Positions 1 to 14,247 of a DNA stretch of 64,000 nucleotides are shown one piece after another. Source of the stretch: Pleurodeles waltl (lineage: Eukaryota; Chordata; Amphibia; Caudata; Salamandridae); NCBI RefSeq assembly GCF_031143425.1, contig NW_027149992.1:62001-126000 (forward strand), read 5' to 3'. Position numbers and translations under genes: made by a program. A model generated the notes under the pieces. That model saw only the letters and a program-made list of their open reading frames with translations. It was not told where the DNA came from and did not search any database. Position 1 is the first letter of the stretch. Each line of letters starts with the position of its first letter.

Positions 1-1606
1 CAGCCGCCACCTAGGGAAACCTACCAAACCTGTGCATTTATGAAAACTAGAGACCTAGGGGAATCCAAGATGGGGAGACTTGTGTGGTTCGGACCAGGTT
101 CTGTTACACAGAATCCTTTGCAAACCTCAAAATTTGGCTAAAAAAACACATGTGCCTCACATTTCTGTGGCAGAAAGTTCTGGAATCTGAGAGGAGCCAC
201 AAATTTCCTTCCACCCAGCGTTCCCCCACGTCTCCCGATAAAAATGATACCTCACTTTTGTGGGTAGGCCTAGCGCCCGCGACAGGAAATGCCCCAAAGC
301 GCAACGTGGACAGATCCAATTTTTTTAAAGAAAACAGAGGTGTTTTTTGCAAAGTGCCTACCTGTAGATTTTGGCCTGTAGCTCAGCCACCACCTAGGGA
401 AACCTACCAAACCTGTGCATTTCTGAAAACTAGAGACCTAGGGGAATCCAAGATGGGGTGACTTGTGTGGCTCGGACCAGGTTCTGTTACACAGAATCCT
501 TTGCAAACCTCAAAATTTGGCTAAAAAAACACATGTTCCTCACATTTCTGTGGCAGAAAGTTCTGGAATCTGAGAGGAGCCACAAGTTTCCTTCCACCCA
601 GCGTTCCACCACGTCTCCCGATAAAAATGATACCTCGTTTGTGTGGGTAGGCCTAGCGCCCGCGACAGGAAACGCCCCCAAGCGCAACGTGGACACATAA
701 AAGTTTTTGAAAGAAAACAGAGGTGTTTATTGCAAAGTGCCTACCTGTCGATTTTGGCCTCTAGCTCAGCCGCCACCTAGCGAAACCTACCAAACCTGTG
801 CATTTCTGAAAACTAGAGACCTAGCGGAATCCAAGATGGGGTGACTTGTGTGGCTCGGACCAGGTTCTGTTACCCAGAATCCTTTGCAAACCTCAAAATG
901 TGGCTAAAAAAACACATGTTCCTCACATTTCTGTGGCAGAAAGTTCTGGAATCTGAGAGGAGCCACAAATTACCTTCCACCCAGCGTTCCCCCACGTCTC
1001 CCGATAAAAATGATACCTCACTTGTGTGGGTAGGCCTAGCGCCCACGATAGGAAACGCCCCAAAGCGCAACGTGGACAGATCCAAATTTTTTAAAGAAAA
1101 CAGAGGTGTTTTTTGCAAAGTGACTACCTGTAGATTTTGGCCTGTAGCTCAGCCACCACCTAGGGAAACCTACCAAACCTGTGCATTTATGAAAACTAGA
1201 GACCTAGGGGAATCCAAGATGGGGAGACTTGTGTGGTTCGGACCAGGTTCTGTTACACAGAATCCTTTGCAAACCTCAAAATTTGGCTAAAAAAACACAT
1301 GTGCCTCACATTTCTGTGGCAGAAAGTTCTGGAATCTGAGAGGAGCCACAAATTTCCTTCCACCCAGCGTTCCCCCACGTCTCCCGATAAAAATGACACC
1401 TCACTTTTGTGGGTAGGCCTAGCGCCCGCGACAGGAAATGCCCCAAAGCGCAACGTGGACAGATCCAATTTTTTTAAAGAAAACAGAGGTGTTTTTTGCA
1501 AAGTGCCTACCTGTAGATTTTGGCCTGTAGCTCAGCCACCACCTAGGGAAACCTACCAAACCTGTGCATTTCTGAAAACTAGAGACCTAGGGGAATCCAA
1601 GAAGTG
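1..1606. repeat. 383-bp satellite, partial HOR (tail of H, then F-G2-H-F)
   Basis: Head-to-tail monomers start at 75, 458, 841 and 1224, each exactly 383 bp after the last. Bases 1-74 are the end of an H monomer (catttatgaaaac, ggggagac). The order F-G2-H-F matches the second half of the 11-monomer unit that follows. Non-coding: the frames shift because 383 is not a multiple of three. Confidence 0.93.
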
Positions 1607-4600
1607 GTGACTTGTGTGGCTCGGACCAGGTTCTGTTACCCAGAATCCTTTGCAAACCTCAAAATTTGGCTAAAAAAACACAGGTTCCTCAAATTTCTGT
1701 GGCAGAAAGTTCTGGAATCTGAGAGGAGCCACAAATTTCCTTAAACCCAGCGTTCCCCCACGTCTCCCGACAAAAATGATACCTCACTTGTGTGGGTAGG
1801 CCTAGCGCCTGCGACAGGTAACGCCCCAAAGCGCAACGTGGACACATCCAATTTTTTTTAAAGAAAACAGAGGTGTTTTTTGCAAAGTGCCTACCTGTAG
1901 ATTTTGGCCTGTAGCTCAGTCGCCACCTAGGGAAACCTACCAAACCTGTGCATTTCTGAAAACTAGAGACCTAGGGGAATCCAAGATGGGGTGACTTGTG
2001 TGGCTCGGACCAGGTTCTGTTACCCAGAATCCTTTGCAAACCTCAAAATTTGGCTAAAAAAACACATGTTCCTCAAATTTCTGTGGAAGAAAGTTCTGGA
2101 ATCTGAGAGGAGCCACAAATTTCCTTCCACCCAGCGTTCCCCCACGTCTCCCGATAAAAATGGTACCTCACTTGTGTGGGTAGGCCTAACGCCCGCGACA
2201 GCAAACGCCCCAAAGCGCAACGTGGACACATCCAATTTTTTTAAAGAAAACAGAGTTGTTTTTTGCAAAGTGCCTACCTGTAGATTTTGGCCTGTAGCTC
2301 AGCCGCCACCTAGGTAAACCTACCAAACCTGTGCATTTCTGAAAACTAGAGACCTAGGGGAATCCAAGATGGGGTGACTTGTGTGGCTCGGACCAGGTTC
2401 TGTTACCCAGAATCCTTTGCAAACCTCAAAATTTGGCTATAAAAACACATGTTCCTCACATTTCTGTGGCAGAAAGTTCTGGAATCTCAGAGGAGCCACG
2501 AATTTCCTTCCACCCAGCGTTCCCCCACGTCTCCCGATAAAAATGATACCTCACTTGTGTGGGTAGGACTAGCGCCCGTGACAGGAAACGCCCCAAAGCG
2601 CAACGTGGACACATCCAAATTTTAGAAAGAAAACAGAGGTGTTTTTTGCAAAGTGCCTACCTGTAGATTTTGGCCTGTAGCTCAGCCGCCACCTAGGGAA
2701 ACCTACCAAACCTGTGCATTTCTGACAACTAGAGACCTAGGGGAATCCAAGATGGGGTGACTTGTGTGGCTCGGACCAGGTTCTGTTACCCAGAATCCTT
2801 TGCAAACCTCAAAATTTGGCCAAAAAAACACATGTTCCTCACATTTCTGTGGCAGAAAGTTCTGGAATCTGAGAGGAGCCACAAATTTCCTTCCACCCAG
2901 CGTTCCCCCACGTCTCCCGATAAAAATGGTACCTCACTTGTGTGGGTAGGACTAACGCCCGCGACAGCAAACGCCCCAAAGCGCAACGTGGACACATCCA
3001 ATTTTTTGAAAGAAAACAGATGTGTTTTTTGCAAAGTGCCTACCTGTAGATTTTGGCCTGTAGCTCAGCCGCCACCTAGGTAAACCTACCAAACCTGTGC
3101 ATTTCTGAAAACTAGAGACCTAGGGGAATCCAAGATGGGGTGACTTGTGTGGCTCGGACCAGGTTCTGTTACCCAGAATCCTTTGCAAACCTCAAAATTG
3201 GGCTAAAAAAACACATGTTCCTCACATTTCTGTGGCAGAAAGTTCTGGAATCTGAGAGGAGCCACAAATTTCCTTCCACCCAACGTTCCCCCACGTCTCC
3301 CGATAAAAATGATACCTCACTTGTGTGGGTAGGCCTAGCGCCCGCGACCGGAAACGCCCCAAAGTGCAACGTGGACACATCCAAATTTTTTAAAGAAAAC
3401 AGAGGTGTTTTTTGCAAAGTGCCTACCTGTAGATTTTGGCCTGTAGCTCAGCCGCCACCTAGGGAAACCTACCAAACCTGTGCATTTCTGAAAACTAGAG
3501 ACCTAGGGGAATCCAAGATGGGGTGACTTGTGTGGCTCGGACCAGGTTCTGTTACACAGAATCCTTTGCAAACCTCAAAATGTGGCTAAAAAAACACATG
3601 TTCCTCACATTTCTGTGGCAGAAAGTTCTGGAATCTGAGAGGAGCCACAAGTTTCCTTCCACCCAGCGTTCCACCACGTCTCCCGATAAAAATGATACCT
3701 CGTTTGTGTGGGTAGGCCTAGCGCCCGCGACAGGAAACGCCCCAAAGCGCAACGTGGACACATAAAAGTTTTTGAAAGAAATCAGAGGTGTTTATTGCAA
3801 AGTGCCTACCTGTCGATTTTGGCCTCTAGCTCAGCCGCCACCTAGCGAAACCTACCAAACCTGTTCATTTCTGAAAACTAGAGACCTAGCGGAATCCAAG
3901 ATGGGGTGACTTGTGTGGCTCGGACCAGGTTCTGTTACCCAGAATCCTTTGCAAACCTCAAAATGTGGCTAAAAAAACACATGTTCCTCACATTTCTGTG
4001 GCAGAAAGTTCTGGAATCTGAGAGGAGCCACAAATTACCTTCCACCCAGCGTTCCCCCACGTCTCCCGATAAAAATGATACCTCACTTGTGTGGGTAGGC
4101 CTAGCGCCCACGATAGGAAACGCACCAAAGCGCAACGTGGACAGATCCAAATTTTTGAAAGAAAACAGAGGTGTTTTTTGCAAAGTGACTACCTGTAGAT
4201 TTTGGCCTGTAGCTCAGCCACCACCTAGGGAAACCTACCAAACCTGTGCATTTATGAAAACTAGAGACCTAGGGGAATCCAAGATGGGGAGACTTGTGTG
4301 GTTCGGACCAGGTTCTGTTACACAGAATCCTTTGCAAACCTCAAAATTTGGCTAAAAAAACACATGTGCCTCACATTTCTGTGGCAGAAAGTTCTGGAAT
4401 CTGAGAGGAGCCACAAATTTCCTTCCACCCAGCGTTCCCCCACGTCTCCCGATAAAAATGATACCTCACTTTTGTGGGTAGGCCTAGCGCCCGCGACAGG
4501 AAATGCCCCAAAGCGCAACGTGGACAGATCCAATTTTTTTAAAGAAAACAGAGGTGTTTTTTGCAAAGTGCCTACCTGTAGATTTTGGCCTGTAGCTCAG

Positions 4601-5821
4601 CCACCACCTAGGGAAACCTACCAAACCTGTGCATTTCTGAAAACTAGAGACCTAGGGGAATCCAAGATGGGGTGACTTGTGTGGCTCGGACCAGGTTCTG
4701 TTACACAGAATCCTTTGCAAACCTCAAAATTTGGCTAAAAAAAACACATGTTCCTCACATTTCTGTGGCAGAAAGTTCTGGAATCTGAGAGGAGCCACAA
4801 GTTTCCTTCCACCCAGCGTTCCACCACGTCTCCCGATAAAAATGATACCTCGTTTGTGTGGGTAGGCCTAGCGCCCGCGACAGGAAACGCCCCAAAGCGC
4901 AACGTGGACACATAAAAGTTTTTGAAAGAAAACAGAGGTGTTTATTGCAAAGTGCCTACCTGTCGATTTTGGCCTCTAGCTCAGCCGCCACCTAGCGAAA
5001 CCTACCAAACCTGTGCATTTCTGAAAACTAGAGACCTAGCGGAATCCAAGATGGGGTGACTTGTGTGGCTCGGACCAGGTTCTGTTACCCAGAATCCTTT
5101 GCAAACCTCAAAATGTGGCTAAAAAAACACATGTTCCTCACATTTCTGTGGCAGAAAGTTCTGGAATCTGAGAGGAGCCACAAATTACCTTCCACCCAGC
5201 GTTCCCCCACGTCTCCCGATAAAAATGATACCTCACTTGTGTGGGTAGGCCTAGCGCCCACGATAGGAAACGCCCCAAAGCGCAACGTGGACAGATCCAA
5301 ATTTTTGAAAGAAAACAGAGGTGTTTTTTGCAAAGTGACTACCTGTAGATTTTGGCCTGTAGCTCAGCCACCACCTAGGGAAACCTACCAAACCTGTGCA
5401 TTTATGAAAACTAGAGACCTAGGGGAATCCAAGATGGGGAGACTTGTGTGGTTCGGACCAGGTTCTGTTACACAGAATCCTTTGCAAACCTCAAAATTTG
5501 GCTAAAAAAACACATGTGCCTCACATTTCTGTGGCAGAAAGTTCTGGAATCTGAGAGGAGCCACAAATTTCCTTCCACCCAGCGTTCCCCCACGTCTCCC
5601 GATAAAAATGATACCTCACTTTTGTGGGTAGGCCTAGCGCCCGCGACAGGAAATGCCCCAAAGCGCAACGTGGACAGATCCAATTTTTTTAAAGAAAACA
5701 GAGGTGTTTTTTGCAAAGTGCCTACCTGTAGATTTTGGCCTGTAGCTCAGCCACCACCTAGGGAAACCTACCAAACCTGTGCATTTCTGAAAACTAGAGA
5801 CCTAGGGGAATCCAAGATGGG
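1607..5821. repeat. Satellite HOR unit, 11-mer A-B-C-D-E1-G1-H-F-G2-H-F
   Basis: Eleven monomers start at 1607, 1991, 2374, 2757, 3140, 3523, 3906, 4289, 4672, 5056 and 5439. Two are 384 bp because of single-base homopolymer gains (eight T at 1852-1859, and an extra A in the A-run near 4737-4744), giving 4,215 bp. The same eleven types in the same order follow in the next unit. No gene is visible. Confidence 0.92.
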
Positions 5822-8800
5822 GTGACTTGTGTGGCTCGGACCAGGTTCTGTTACCCAGAATCCTTTGCAAACCTCAAAATTTGGCTAAAAAAACACAGGT
5901 TCCTCAAATTTCTGTGGCAGAAAGTTCTGGAATCTGAGAGGAGCCACAAATTTCCTTAAACCCAGCGTTCCCCCACGTCTCCCGACAAAAATGATACCTC
6001 ACTTGTGTGGGTAGGCCTAGCGCCTGCGACAGGAAACGCCCCAAAGCGCAACGTGGACACATCCAATTTTTTTAAAGAAAACAGAGGTGTTTTTTGCAAA
6101 GTGCCTACCTGTAGATTTTGGCCTGTAGCTCAGTCGCCACCTAGGGAAACCTACCAAACCTGTGCATTTCTGAAAACTAGAGACCTAGGGGAATCCAAGA
6201 TGGGGTGACTTGTGTGGCTCGGACCAGGTTCTGTTACCCAGAATCCTTTGCAAACCTCAAAATTTGGCTAAAAAAACACATGTTCCTCAAATTTCTGTGG
6301 AAGAAAGTTCTGGAATCTGAGAGGAGCCACAAATTTCCTTCCACCCAGCGTTCCCCCACGTCTCCCGATAAAAATGGTACCTCACTTGTGTGGGTAGGCC
6401 TAACGCCCGCGACAGCAAACGCCCCAAAGCGCAACGTGGACACATCCAATTTTTTGAAAGAAAACAGAGGTGTTTTTTGCAAAGTGCCTACCTGTAGATT
6501 TTGGCCTGTAGCTCAGCCGCCACCTAGGTAAACCTACCAAACCTGTGCATTTCTGAAAACTAGAGACCTAGGGGAATCCAAGATGGGGTGACTTGTGTGG
6601 CTCGGACCAGGTTCTGTTACCCAGAATCCTTTGCAAACCTCAAAATTTGGCTATAAAAACACATGTTCCTCACATTTCTGTGGCAGAAAGTTCTGGAATC
6701 TCAGAGGAGCCACGAATTTCCTTCCACCCAGCGTTCCCCCACGTCTCCCGATAAAAATGATACCTCACTTGTGTGGGTAGGACTAGTGCCCGTGACAGGA
6801 AACGCCCCAAAGCGCAACGTGGACACATCCAAATTTTAGAAAGAAAACAGAGGTATTTTTTGCAAAGTGCCTACCTGTAGATTTTGGCCTGTAGCTCAGC
6901 CGCCACCTAGGGAAACCTACCAAACCTGTGCATTTCTGACAACTAGAGACCTAGGGGAATCCAAGATGGGGTGACTTGTGTGGCTCGGACCAGGTTCTGT
7001 TACCCAGAATCCTTTGCAAACCTCAAAATTTGGCCAAAAAAACACATGTTCCTCACATTTGTGTGGCAGAAAGTTCTGGAATCTGAGAGGAGCCACAAAT
7101 TTCCTTCCACCCAGCGTTCCCCCACGTCTCCCGATAAAAATGGTACCTCACTTGTGTGGGTAGGACTAACGCCCGCGACAGCAAACGCCCCAAAGCGCAA
7201 CGTGGACACATCCAATTTTTTGAAAGAAAACAGATGTGTTTTTTGCAAAGTGCCTACCTGTAGATTTTGGCCTGTAGCTCAGCCGCCACCTAGGTAAACC
7301 TACCAAACCTGTGCATTTCTGAAAACTAGAGACCTAGGGGAATCCAAGATGGGGTGACTTGTGTGGCTCGGACCAGGTTCTGTTACCCAGAATCCTTTGC
7401 AAACCTCAAAATTGGGCTAAAAAAACACATGTTCCTCACATTTCTGTGGCAGAAAGTTCTGGAATCTGAGAGGAGCCACAAATTTCCTTCCACCCAACGT
7501 TCCCCCACGTCTCCCGATAAAAATGATACCTCACTTGTGTGGGTAGGCCTAGCGCCCGCGACCGGAAACGCCCCAAAGTGCAACGTGGACACATCCAAAT
7601 TTTTTAAAGAAAACAGAGGTGTTTTTTGCAAAGTGCCTACCTGTAGATTTTGGCCTGTAGCTCAGCCGCCACCTAGGGAAACCTACCAAACCTGTGCATT
7701 TCTGAAAACTAGAGACCTAGGGGAATCCAAGATGGGGTGACTTGTGTGGCTCGGACCAGGTTCTGTTACACAGAATCCTTTGCAAACCTCAAAATGTGGC
7801 TAAAAAAACACATGTTCCTCACATTTCTGTGGCAGAAAGTTCTGGAATCTGAGAGGAGCCACAAGTTTCCTTCCACCCAGCGTTCCACCACGTCTCCCGA
7901 TAAAAATGATACCTCGTTTGTGTGGGTAGGCCTAGCGCCCGCGACAGGAAACGCCCCAAAGCGCAACGTGGACACATAAAAGTTTTTGAAAGAAAACAGA
8001 GGTGTTTATTGCAAAGTGCCTACCTGTCGATTTTGGCCTCTAGCTCAGCCGCCACCTAGCGAAACCTACCAAACCTGTTCATTTCTGAAAACTAGAGACC
8101 TAGCGGAATCCAAGATGGGGTGACTTGTGTGGCTCGGACCAGGTTCTGTTACCCAGAATCCTTTGCAAACCTCAAAATGTGGCTAAAAAAACACATGTTC
8201 CTCACATTTCTGTGGCAGAAAGTTCTGGAATCTGAGAGGAGCCACAAATTACCTTCCACCCAGCGTTCCCCCACGTCTCCCGATAAAAATGATACCTCAC
8301 TTGTGTGGGTAGGCCTAGCGCCCACGATAGGAAACGCCCCAAAGCGCAACGTGGACAGATCCAAATTTTTGAAAGAAAACAGAGGTGTTTTTTGCAAAGT
8401 GACTACCTGTAGATTTTGGCCTGTAGCTCAGCCACCACCTAGGGAAACCTACCAAACCTGTGCATTTATGAAAACTAGAGACCTAGGGGAATCCAAGATG
8501 GGGAGACTTGTGTGGTTCGGACCAGGTTCTGTTACACAGAATCCTTTGCAAACCTCAAAATTTGGCTAAAAAAACACATGTGCCTCACATTTCTGTGGCA
8601 GAAAGTTCTGGAATCTGAGAGGAGCCACAAATTTCCTTCCACCCAGCGTTCCCCCACGTCTCCCGATAAAAATGATACCTCACTTTTGTGGGTAGGCCTA
8701 GCGCCCGCGACAGGAAATGCCCCAAAGCGCAACGTGGACAGATCCAATTTTTTTAAAGAAAACAGAGGTGTTTTTTGCAAAGTGCCTACCTGTAGATTTT

Positions 8801-10034
8801 GGCCTGTAGCTCAGCCACCACCTAGGGAAACCTACCAAACCTGTGCATTTCTGAAAACTAGAGACCTAGGGGAATCCAAGATGGGGTGACTTGTGTGGCT
8901 CGGACCAGGTTCTGTTACACAGAATCCTTTGCAAACCTCAAAATTTGGCTAAAAAAACACATGTTCCTCACATTTCTGTGGCAGAAAGTTCTGGAATCTG
9001 AGAGGAGCCACAAGTTTCCTTCCACCCAGCGTTCCACCACGTCTCCCGATAAAAATGATACCTCGTTTGTGTGGGTAGGCCTAGCGCCCGCGACAGGAAA
9101 CGCCCCAAAGCGCAACGTGGACACATAAAAGTTTTTGAAAGAAAACAGAGGTGTTTATTGCAAAGTGCCTACCTGTCGATTTTGGCCTCTAGCTCAGCCG
9201 CCACCTAGCGAAACCTACCAAACCTGTGCATTTCTGAAAACTAGAGACCTAGCGGAATCCAAGATGGGGTGACTTGTGTGGCTCGGACCAGGTTCTGTTA
9301 CCCAGAATCCTTTGCAAACCTCAAAATGTGGCTAAAAAAACACATGTTCCTCACATTTCTGTGGCAGAAAGTTCTGGAATCTGAGAGGAGCCACAAATTA
9401 CCTTCCACCCAGCGTTCCCCCACGTCTCCCGATAAAAATGATACCTCACTTGTGTGGGTAGGCCTAGCGCCCACGATAGGAAACGCCCCAAAGCGCAACG
9501 TGGACAGATCCAAATTTTTGAAAGAAAACAGAGGTGTTTTTTGCAAAGTGACTACCTGTAGATTTTGGCCTGTAGCTCAGCCACCACCTAGGGAAACCTA
9601 CCAAACCTGTGCATTTATGAAAACTAGAGACCTAGGGGAATCCAAGATGGGGAGACTTGTGTGGTTCGGACCAGGTTCTGTTACACAGAATCCTTTGCAA
9701 ACCTCAAAATTTGGCTAAAAAAACACATGTGCCTCACATTTCTGTGGCAGAAAGTTCTGGAATCTGAGAGGAGCCACAAATTTCCTTCCACCCAGCGTTC
9801 CCCCACGTCTCCCGATAAAAATGATACCTCACTTTTGTGGGTAGGCCTAGCGCCCGCGACAGGAAATGCCCCAAAGCGCAACGTGGACAGATCCAATTTT
9901 TTTAAAGAAAACAGAGGTGTTTTTTGCAAAGTGCCTACCTGTAGATTTTGGCCTGTAGCTCAGCCACCACCTAGGGAAACCTACCAAACCTGTGCATTTC
10001 TGAAAACTAGAGACCTAGGGGAATCCAAGATGGG
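5822..10034. repeat. Satellite HOR unit, 11-mer, second tandem copy (4,213 bp)
   Basis: Starts at 5822, 6205, 6588, 6971, 7354, 7737, 8120, 8503, 8886, 9269 and 9652, all spaced 383 bp (11 x 383 = 4213). The type order is identical to the preceding unit with only scattered single-base differences, for example agaggtg instead of agagttg in the B monomer at 6205. This is the cleanest copy of the left-array HOR. Confidence 0.93.
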
Positions 10035-13000
10035 GTGACTTGTGTGGCTCGGACCAGGTTCTGTTACCCAGAATCCTTTGCAAACCTCAAAATTTGGCTA
10101 AAAAAACACAGGTTCCTCAAATTTCTGTGGCAGAAAGTTCTGGAATCTGAGAGGAGCCACAAATTTCCTTAAACCCAGCGTTCCCCCACGTCTCCCGACA
10201 AAAATGATACCTCACTTGTGTGGGTAGGCCTAGCGCCTGCGACAGGAAACGCCCCAAAGCGCAACGTGGACACATCCAATTTTTTTAAAGAAAACAGAGG
10301 TGTTTTTTGCAAAGTGCCTACCTGTAGATTTTGGCCTGTAGCTCAGTCGCCACCTAGGGAAACCTACCAAACCTGTGCATTTCTGAAAACTAGAGACCTA
10401 GGGGAATCCAAGATGGGGTGACTTGTGTGGCTCGGACCAGGTTCTGTTACCCAGAATCCTTTGCAAACCTCAAAATTTGGCTAAAAAAACACATGTTCCT
10501 CAAATTTCTGTGGAAGAAAGTTCTGGAATCTGAGAGGAGCCACAAATTTCCTTCCACCCAGCGTTCCCCCACGTCTCCCGATAAAAATGGTACCTCACTT
10601 GTGTGGGTAGGCCTAACGCCCGCGACAGCAAACGCCCCAAAGCGCAACGTGGACACATCCAATTTTTTGAAAGAAAACAGAGTTGTTTTTTGCAAAGTGC
10701 CTACCTGTAGATTTTGGCCTGTAGCTCAGCCGCCACCTAGGTAAACCTACCAAACCTGTGCATTTCTGAAAACTAGAGACCTAGGGGAATCCAAGATGGG
10801 GTGACTTGTGTGGCTCGGACCAGGTTCTGTTACCCAGAATCCTTTGCAAACCTCAAAATTTGGCTATAAAAACACATGTTCCTCACATTTCTGTGGCAGA
10901 AAGTTCTGGAATCTCAGAGGAGCCACGAATTTCCTTCCACCCAGCGTTCCCCCACGTCTCCCGATAAAAATGATACCTCACTTGTGTGGGTAGGACTAGC
11001 GCCCGTGACAGGAAACGCCCCAAAGCGCAACGTGGACACATCCAAATTTTAGAAAGAAAACAGAGGTGTTTTTTGCAAAGTGCCTACCTGTAGATTTTGG
11101 CCTGTAGCTCAGCCGCCACCTAGGGAAACCTACCAAACCTGTGCATTTCTGACAACTAGAGACCTAGGGGAATCCAAGATGGGGTGACTTGTGTGGCTCG
11201 GACCAGGTTCTGTTACCCAGAATCCTTTGCAAACCTCAAAATTTGGCCAAAAAAACACATGTTCCTCACATTTCTGTGGCAGAAAGTTCTGGAATCTGAG
11301 AGGAGCCACAAATTTCCTTCCACCCAGCGTTCCCCCACGTCTCCCGATAAAAATGGTACCTCACTTGTGTGGGTAGGACTAACGCCCGCGACAGCAAACG
11401 CCCCAAAGCGCAACGTGGACACATCCAATTTTTTGAAAGAAAACAGATGTGTTTTTTGCAAAGTGCCTACCTGTAGATTTTGGCCTGTAGCTCAGCCGCC
11501 ACCTAGGTAAACCTACCAAACCTGTGCATTTCTGAAAACTAGAGACCTAGGGGAATCCAAGATGGGGTGACTTGTGTGGCTCGGACCAGGTTCTGTTACC
11601 CAGAATCCTTTGCAAACCTCAAAATTGGGCTAAAAAAACACATGTTCCTCACATTTCTGTGGCAGAAAGTTCTGGAATCTGAGAGGAGCCACAAATTTCC
11701 TTCCACCCAACGTTCCCCCACGTCTCCCGATAAAAATGATACCTCACTTGTGTGGGTAGGCCTAGCGCCCGCGACCGGTAACGCCCCAAAGCGCAACGTG
11801 GACACATCCAATTTTTTTAAAGAAAACAGAGGTGTTTTTTGCAAAGTGCCTACCTGTAGATTTTGGCCTGTAGCTCTGCCGCCACCTAGGGAAACCTACC
11901 AAACCTGTGCATTTCTGAAAACTAGAGACCTAGGGGAATCCAAGATGGGGTGACTTGTGTGGCTCGGACCAGATTCTGTTACCCAGAATCCTTTGCAAAC
12001 CTCAAAATTTGGCTAAAAAAACACATGTTCCTCACATTTCTGTGGCAGAAACTTCTGGAATCTGAGAGGAGCCACAAATTTCCTTCCACCCAGCATTCCC
12101 CCACGTCTCCCGATAAAAATGATACCTCACTTGTGTGGGTAGGCCCAGCGCCCGCAACAGGAAACGCCCCAAAGTGCAACGTGGACACATCCAAATTTTT
12201 GAAAGAAAACAGAGGTGTTTTTTGCAAAGTGCCTACCTGTAGATTTTGGCCTGTAGTTCAGCCGCCACCTAGGGAAACCTACCAAACCTGTGCATTTCTG
12301 AAAACTAGAGACCTAGGGGAATCCAAGATGGGGTGACTTGTGTGGCTCGGACCAGGTTCTGTTACACAGAATCCTTTGCAAACCTCAAAATTGGGCTAAA
12401 AAAGCACATGTTCCTCACATTTCTGTGGCAGAAAGTTCTGGAATCTGAGAGGAGCCACAAGTTTCCTTCCACCCAGCGTTCCACCACGTCTCCCGATAAA
12501 AATGATACCTCATTTGTGTGGGTAGGCCTAGCGCCTGCGACAGAAAACGCCCCAAAGCGCAACGTGGACACATCCAATTTTTTTAAAGAAAACAGAGGTG
12601 TTTTTTGCAAAGTGCCTACCTGTAGATTTTGGCCTGTAGCTCAGTCGCCACCTAGGGAAACCTACCAAACCTGTGCATTTCTGAAAACTAGAGACCTAGG
12701 GGAATCCAAGATGGGGTGACTTGTGTGGCTCGGACCAGGTTCTGTTTCCCAGAATCCTTTGCAAACCTCAAAATTTGGCTAAAAAAACACATGTTCCTCA
12801 AATTTCTGTGGAAGAAAGTTCTGGAATCTGAGAGGAGCCACAAATTTCCTTCCACCCAGCGTTCCCCCACGTCTCCCGATAAAAATGGTACCTCACTTGT
12901 GTGGGTAGGCCTAACGCCCGCGACAGCAAACGCCCCAAAGCGCAACGTGGACACATCCAATTTTTTGAAAGAAAACAGAGTTGTTTTTTGCAAAGTGCCT

Positions 13001-14247
13001 ACCTGTAGATTTTGGCCTGTAGCTCAGCCGCCACCTAGGTAAACCTACCAAACCTGTGCATTTCTGAAAACTAGAGACCTAGGGGAATCCAAGATGGGGT
13101 GACTTGTGTGGCTCGGACCAGGTTCTGTTACCCAGAATCCTTTGCAAACCTCAAAATTTGGCTATAAAAACACATGTTCCTCACATTTCTGTGGCAGAAA
13201 GTTCTGGAATCTCAGAGGAGCCACGAATTTCCTTCCACCCAGCGTTCCCCCACGTCTCCCGATAAAAATGATACCTCACTTGTGTGGGTAGGACTAGCGC
13301 CCGTGACAGGAAACGCCCCAAAGCGCAACGTGGACACATCCAAATTTTAGAAAGAAAACAGAGGTGTTTTTTGCAAAGTGTCTACCTGTAGATTTTGGCC
13401 TGTAGCTCAGCCGCCACCTAGGGAAACCTACCAAACCTGTGCATTTCTGACAACTAGAGACCTAGGGGAATCCAAGATGGGGTGACTTGTGTGGCTCGGA
13501 CCAGGTTCTGTTACCCAGAATCCTTTGCAAACCTCAAAATTTGGCCAAAAAAACACATGTTCCTCACATTTGTGTGGCAGAAAGTTCTGGAATCTGAGAG
13601 GAGCCACAAATTTCCTTCCACCCAGCGTTCCCCCACGTCTCCCGATAACAATGGTACCTCACTTGTGTGGGTAGGACTAACGCCCGCGACAGCAAACGCC
13701 CCAAAGCGCAACGTGGACACATCCAATTTTTTGAAAGAAAACAGATGTGTTTATTGCAAAGTGCCTACCTGTCGATTTTGGCCTCTAGCTCAGCCGCCAC
13801 CTAGCGAAACCTACCAAACCTGTTCATTTCTGAAAACTAGAGACCTAGCGGAATCCAAGATGGGGTGACTTGTGTGGCTCGGACCAGGTTCTGTTACCCA
13901 GAATCCTTTGCAAACCTCAAAATGTGGCTAAAAAAACACATGTTCCTCACATTTCTGTGGCAGAAAGTTCTGGAATCTGAGAGGAGCCACAAATTACCTT
14001 CCACCCAGCGTTCCCCCACGTCTCCCGATAAAAATGATACCTCACTTGTGTGGGTAGGCCTAGCGCCCACGATAGGAAACGCCCCAAAGCGCAACGTGGA
14101 CAGATCCAAATTTTTGAAAGAAAACAGAGGTGTTTTTTGCAAAGTGACTACCTGTAGATTTTGGCCTGTAGCTCAGCCACCACCTAGGGAAACCTACCAA
14201 ACCTGTGCATTTATGAAAACTAGAGACCTAGGGGAATCCAAGATGGG
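10035..14247. repeat. Variant satellite HOR, A-B-C-D-E2-I-J-B-C-D/G1-H
   Basis: Eleven 383-bp monomers, but the order departs from the basic unit after D. E2 (gctctgccg) is followed by I (11950, accagattctg and gaaacttctgg), J (12333, a G-like front with an A-like tail), a B with tctgtttccc (12716), C, a D/G1 chimera (13482) and H (13865). It looks like the 17-mer unit shortened by unequal exchange. Confidence 0.88.
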
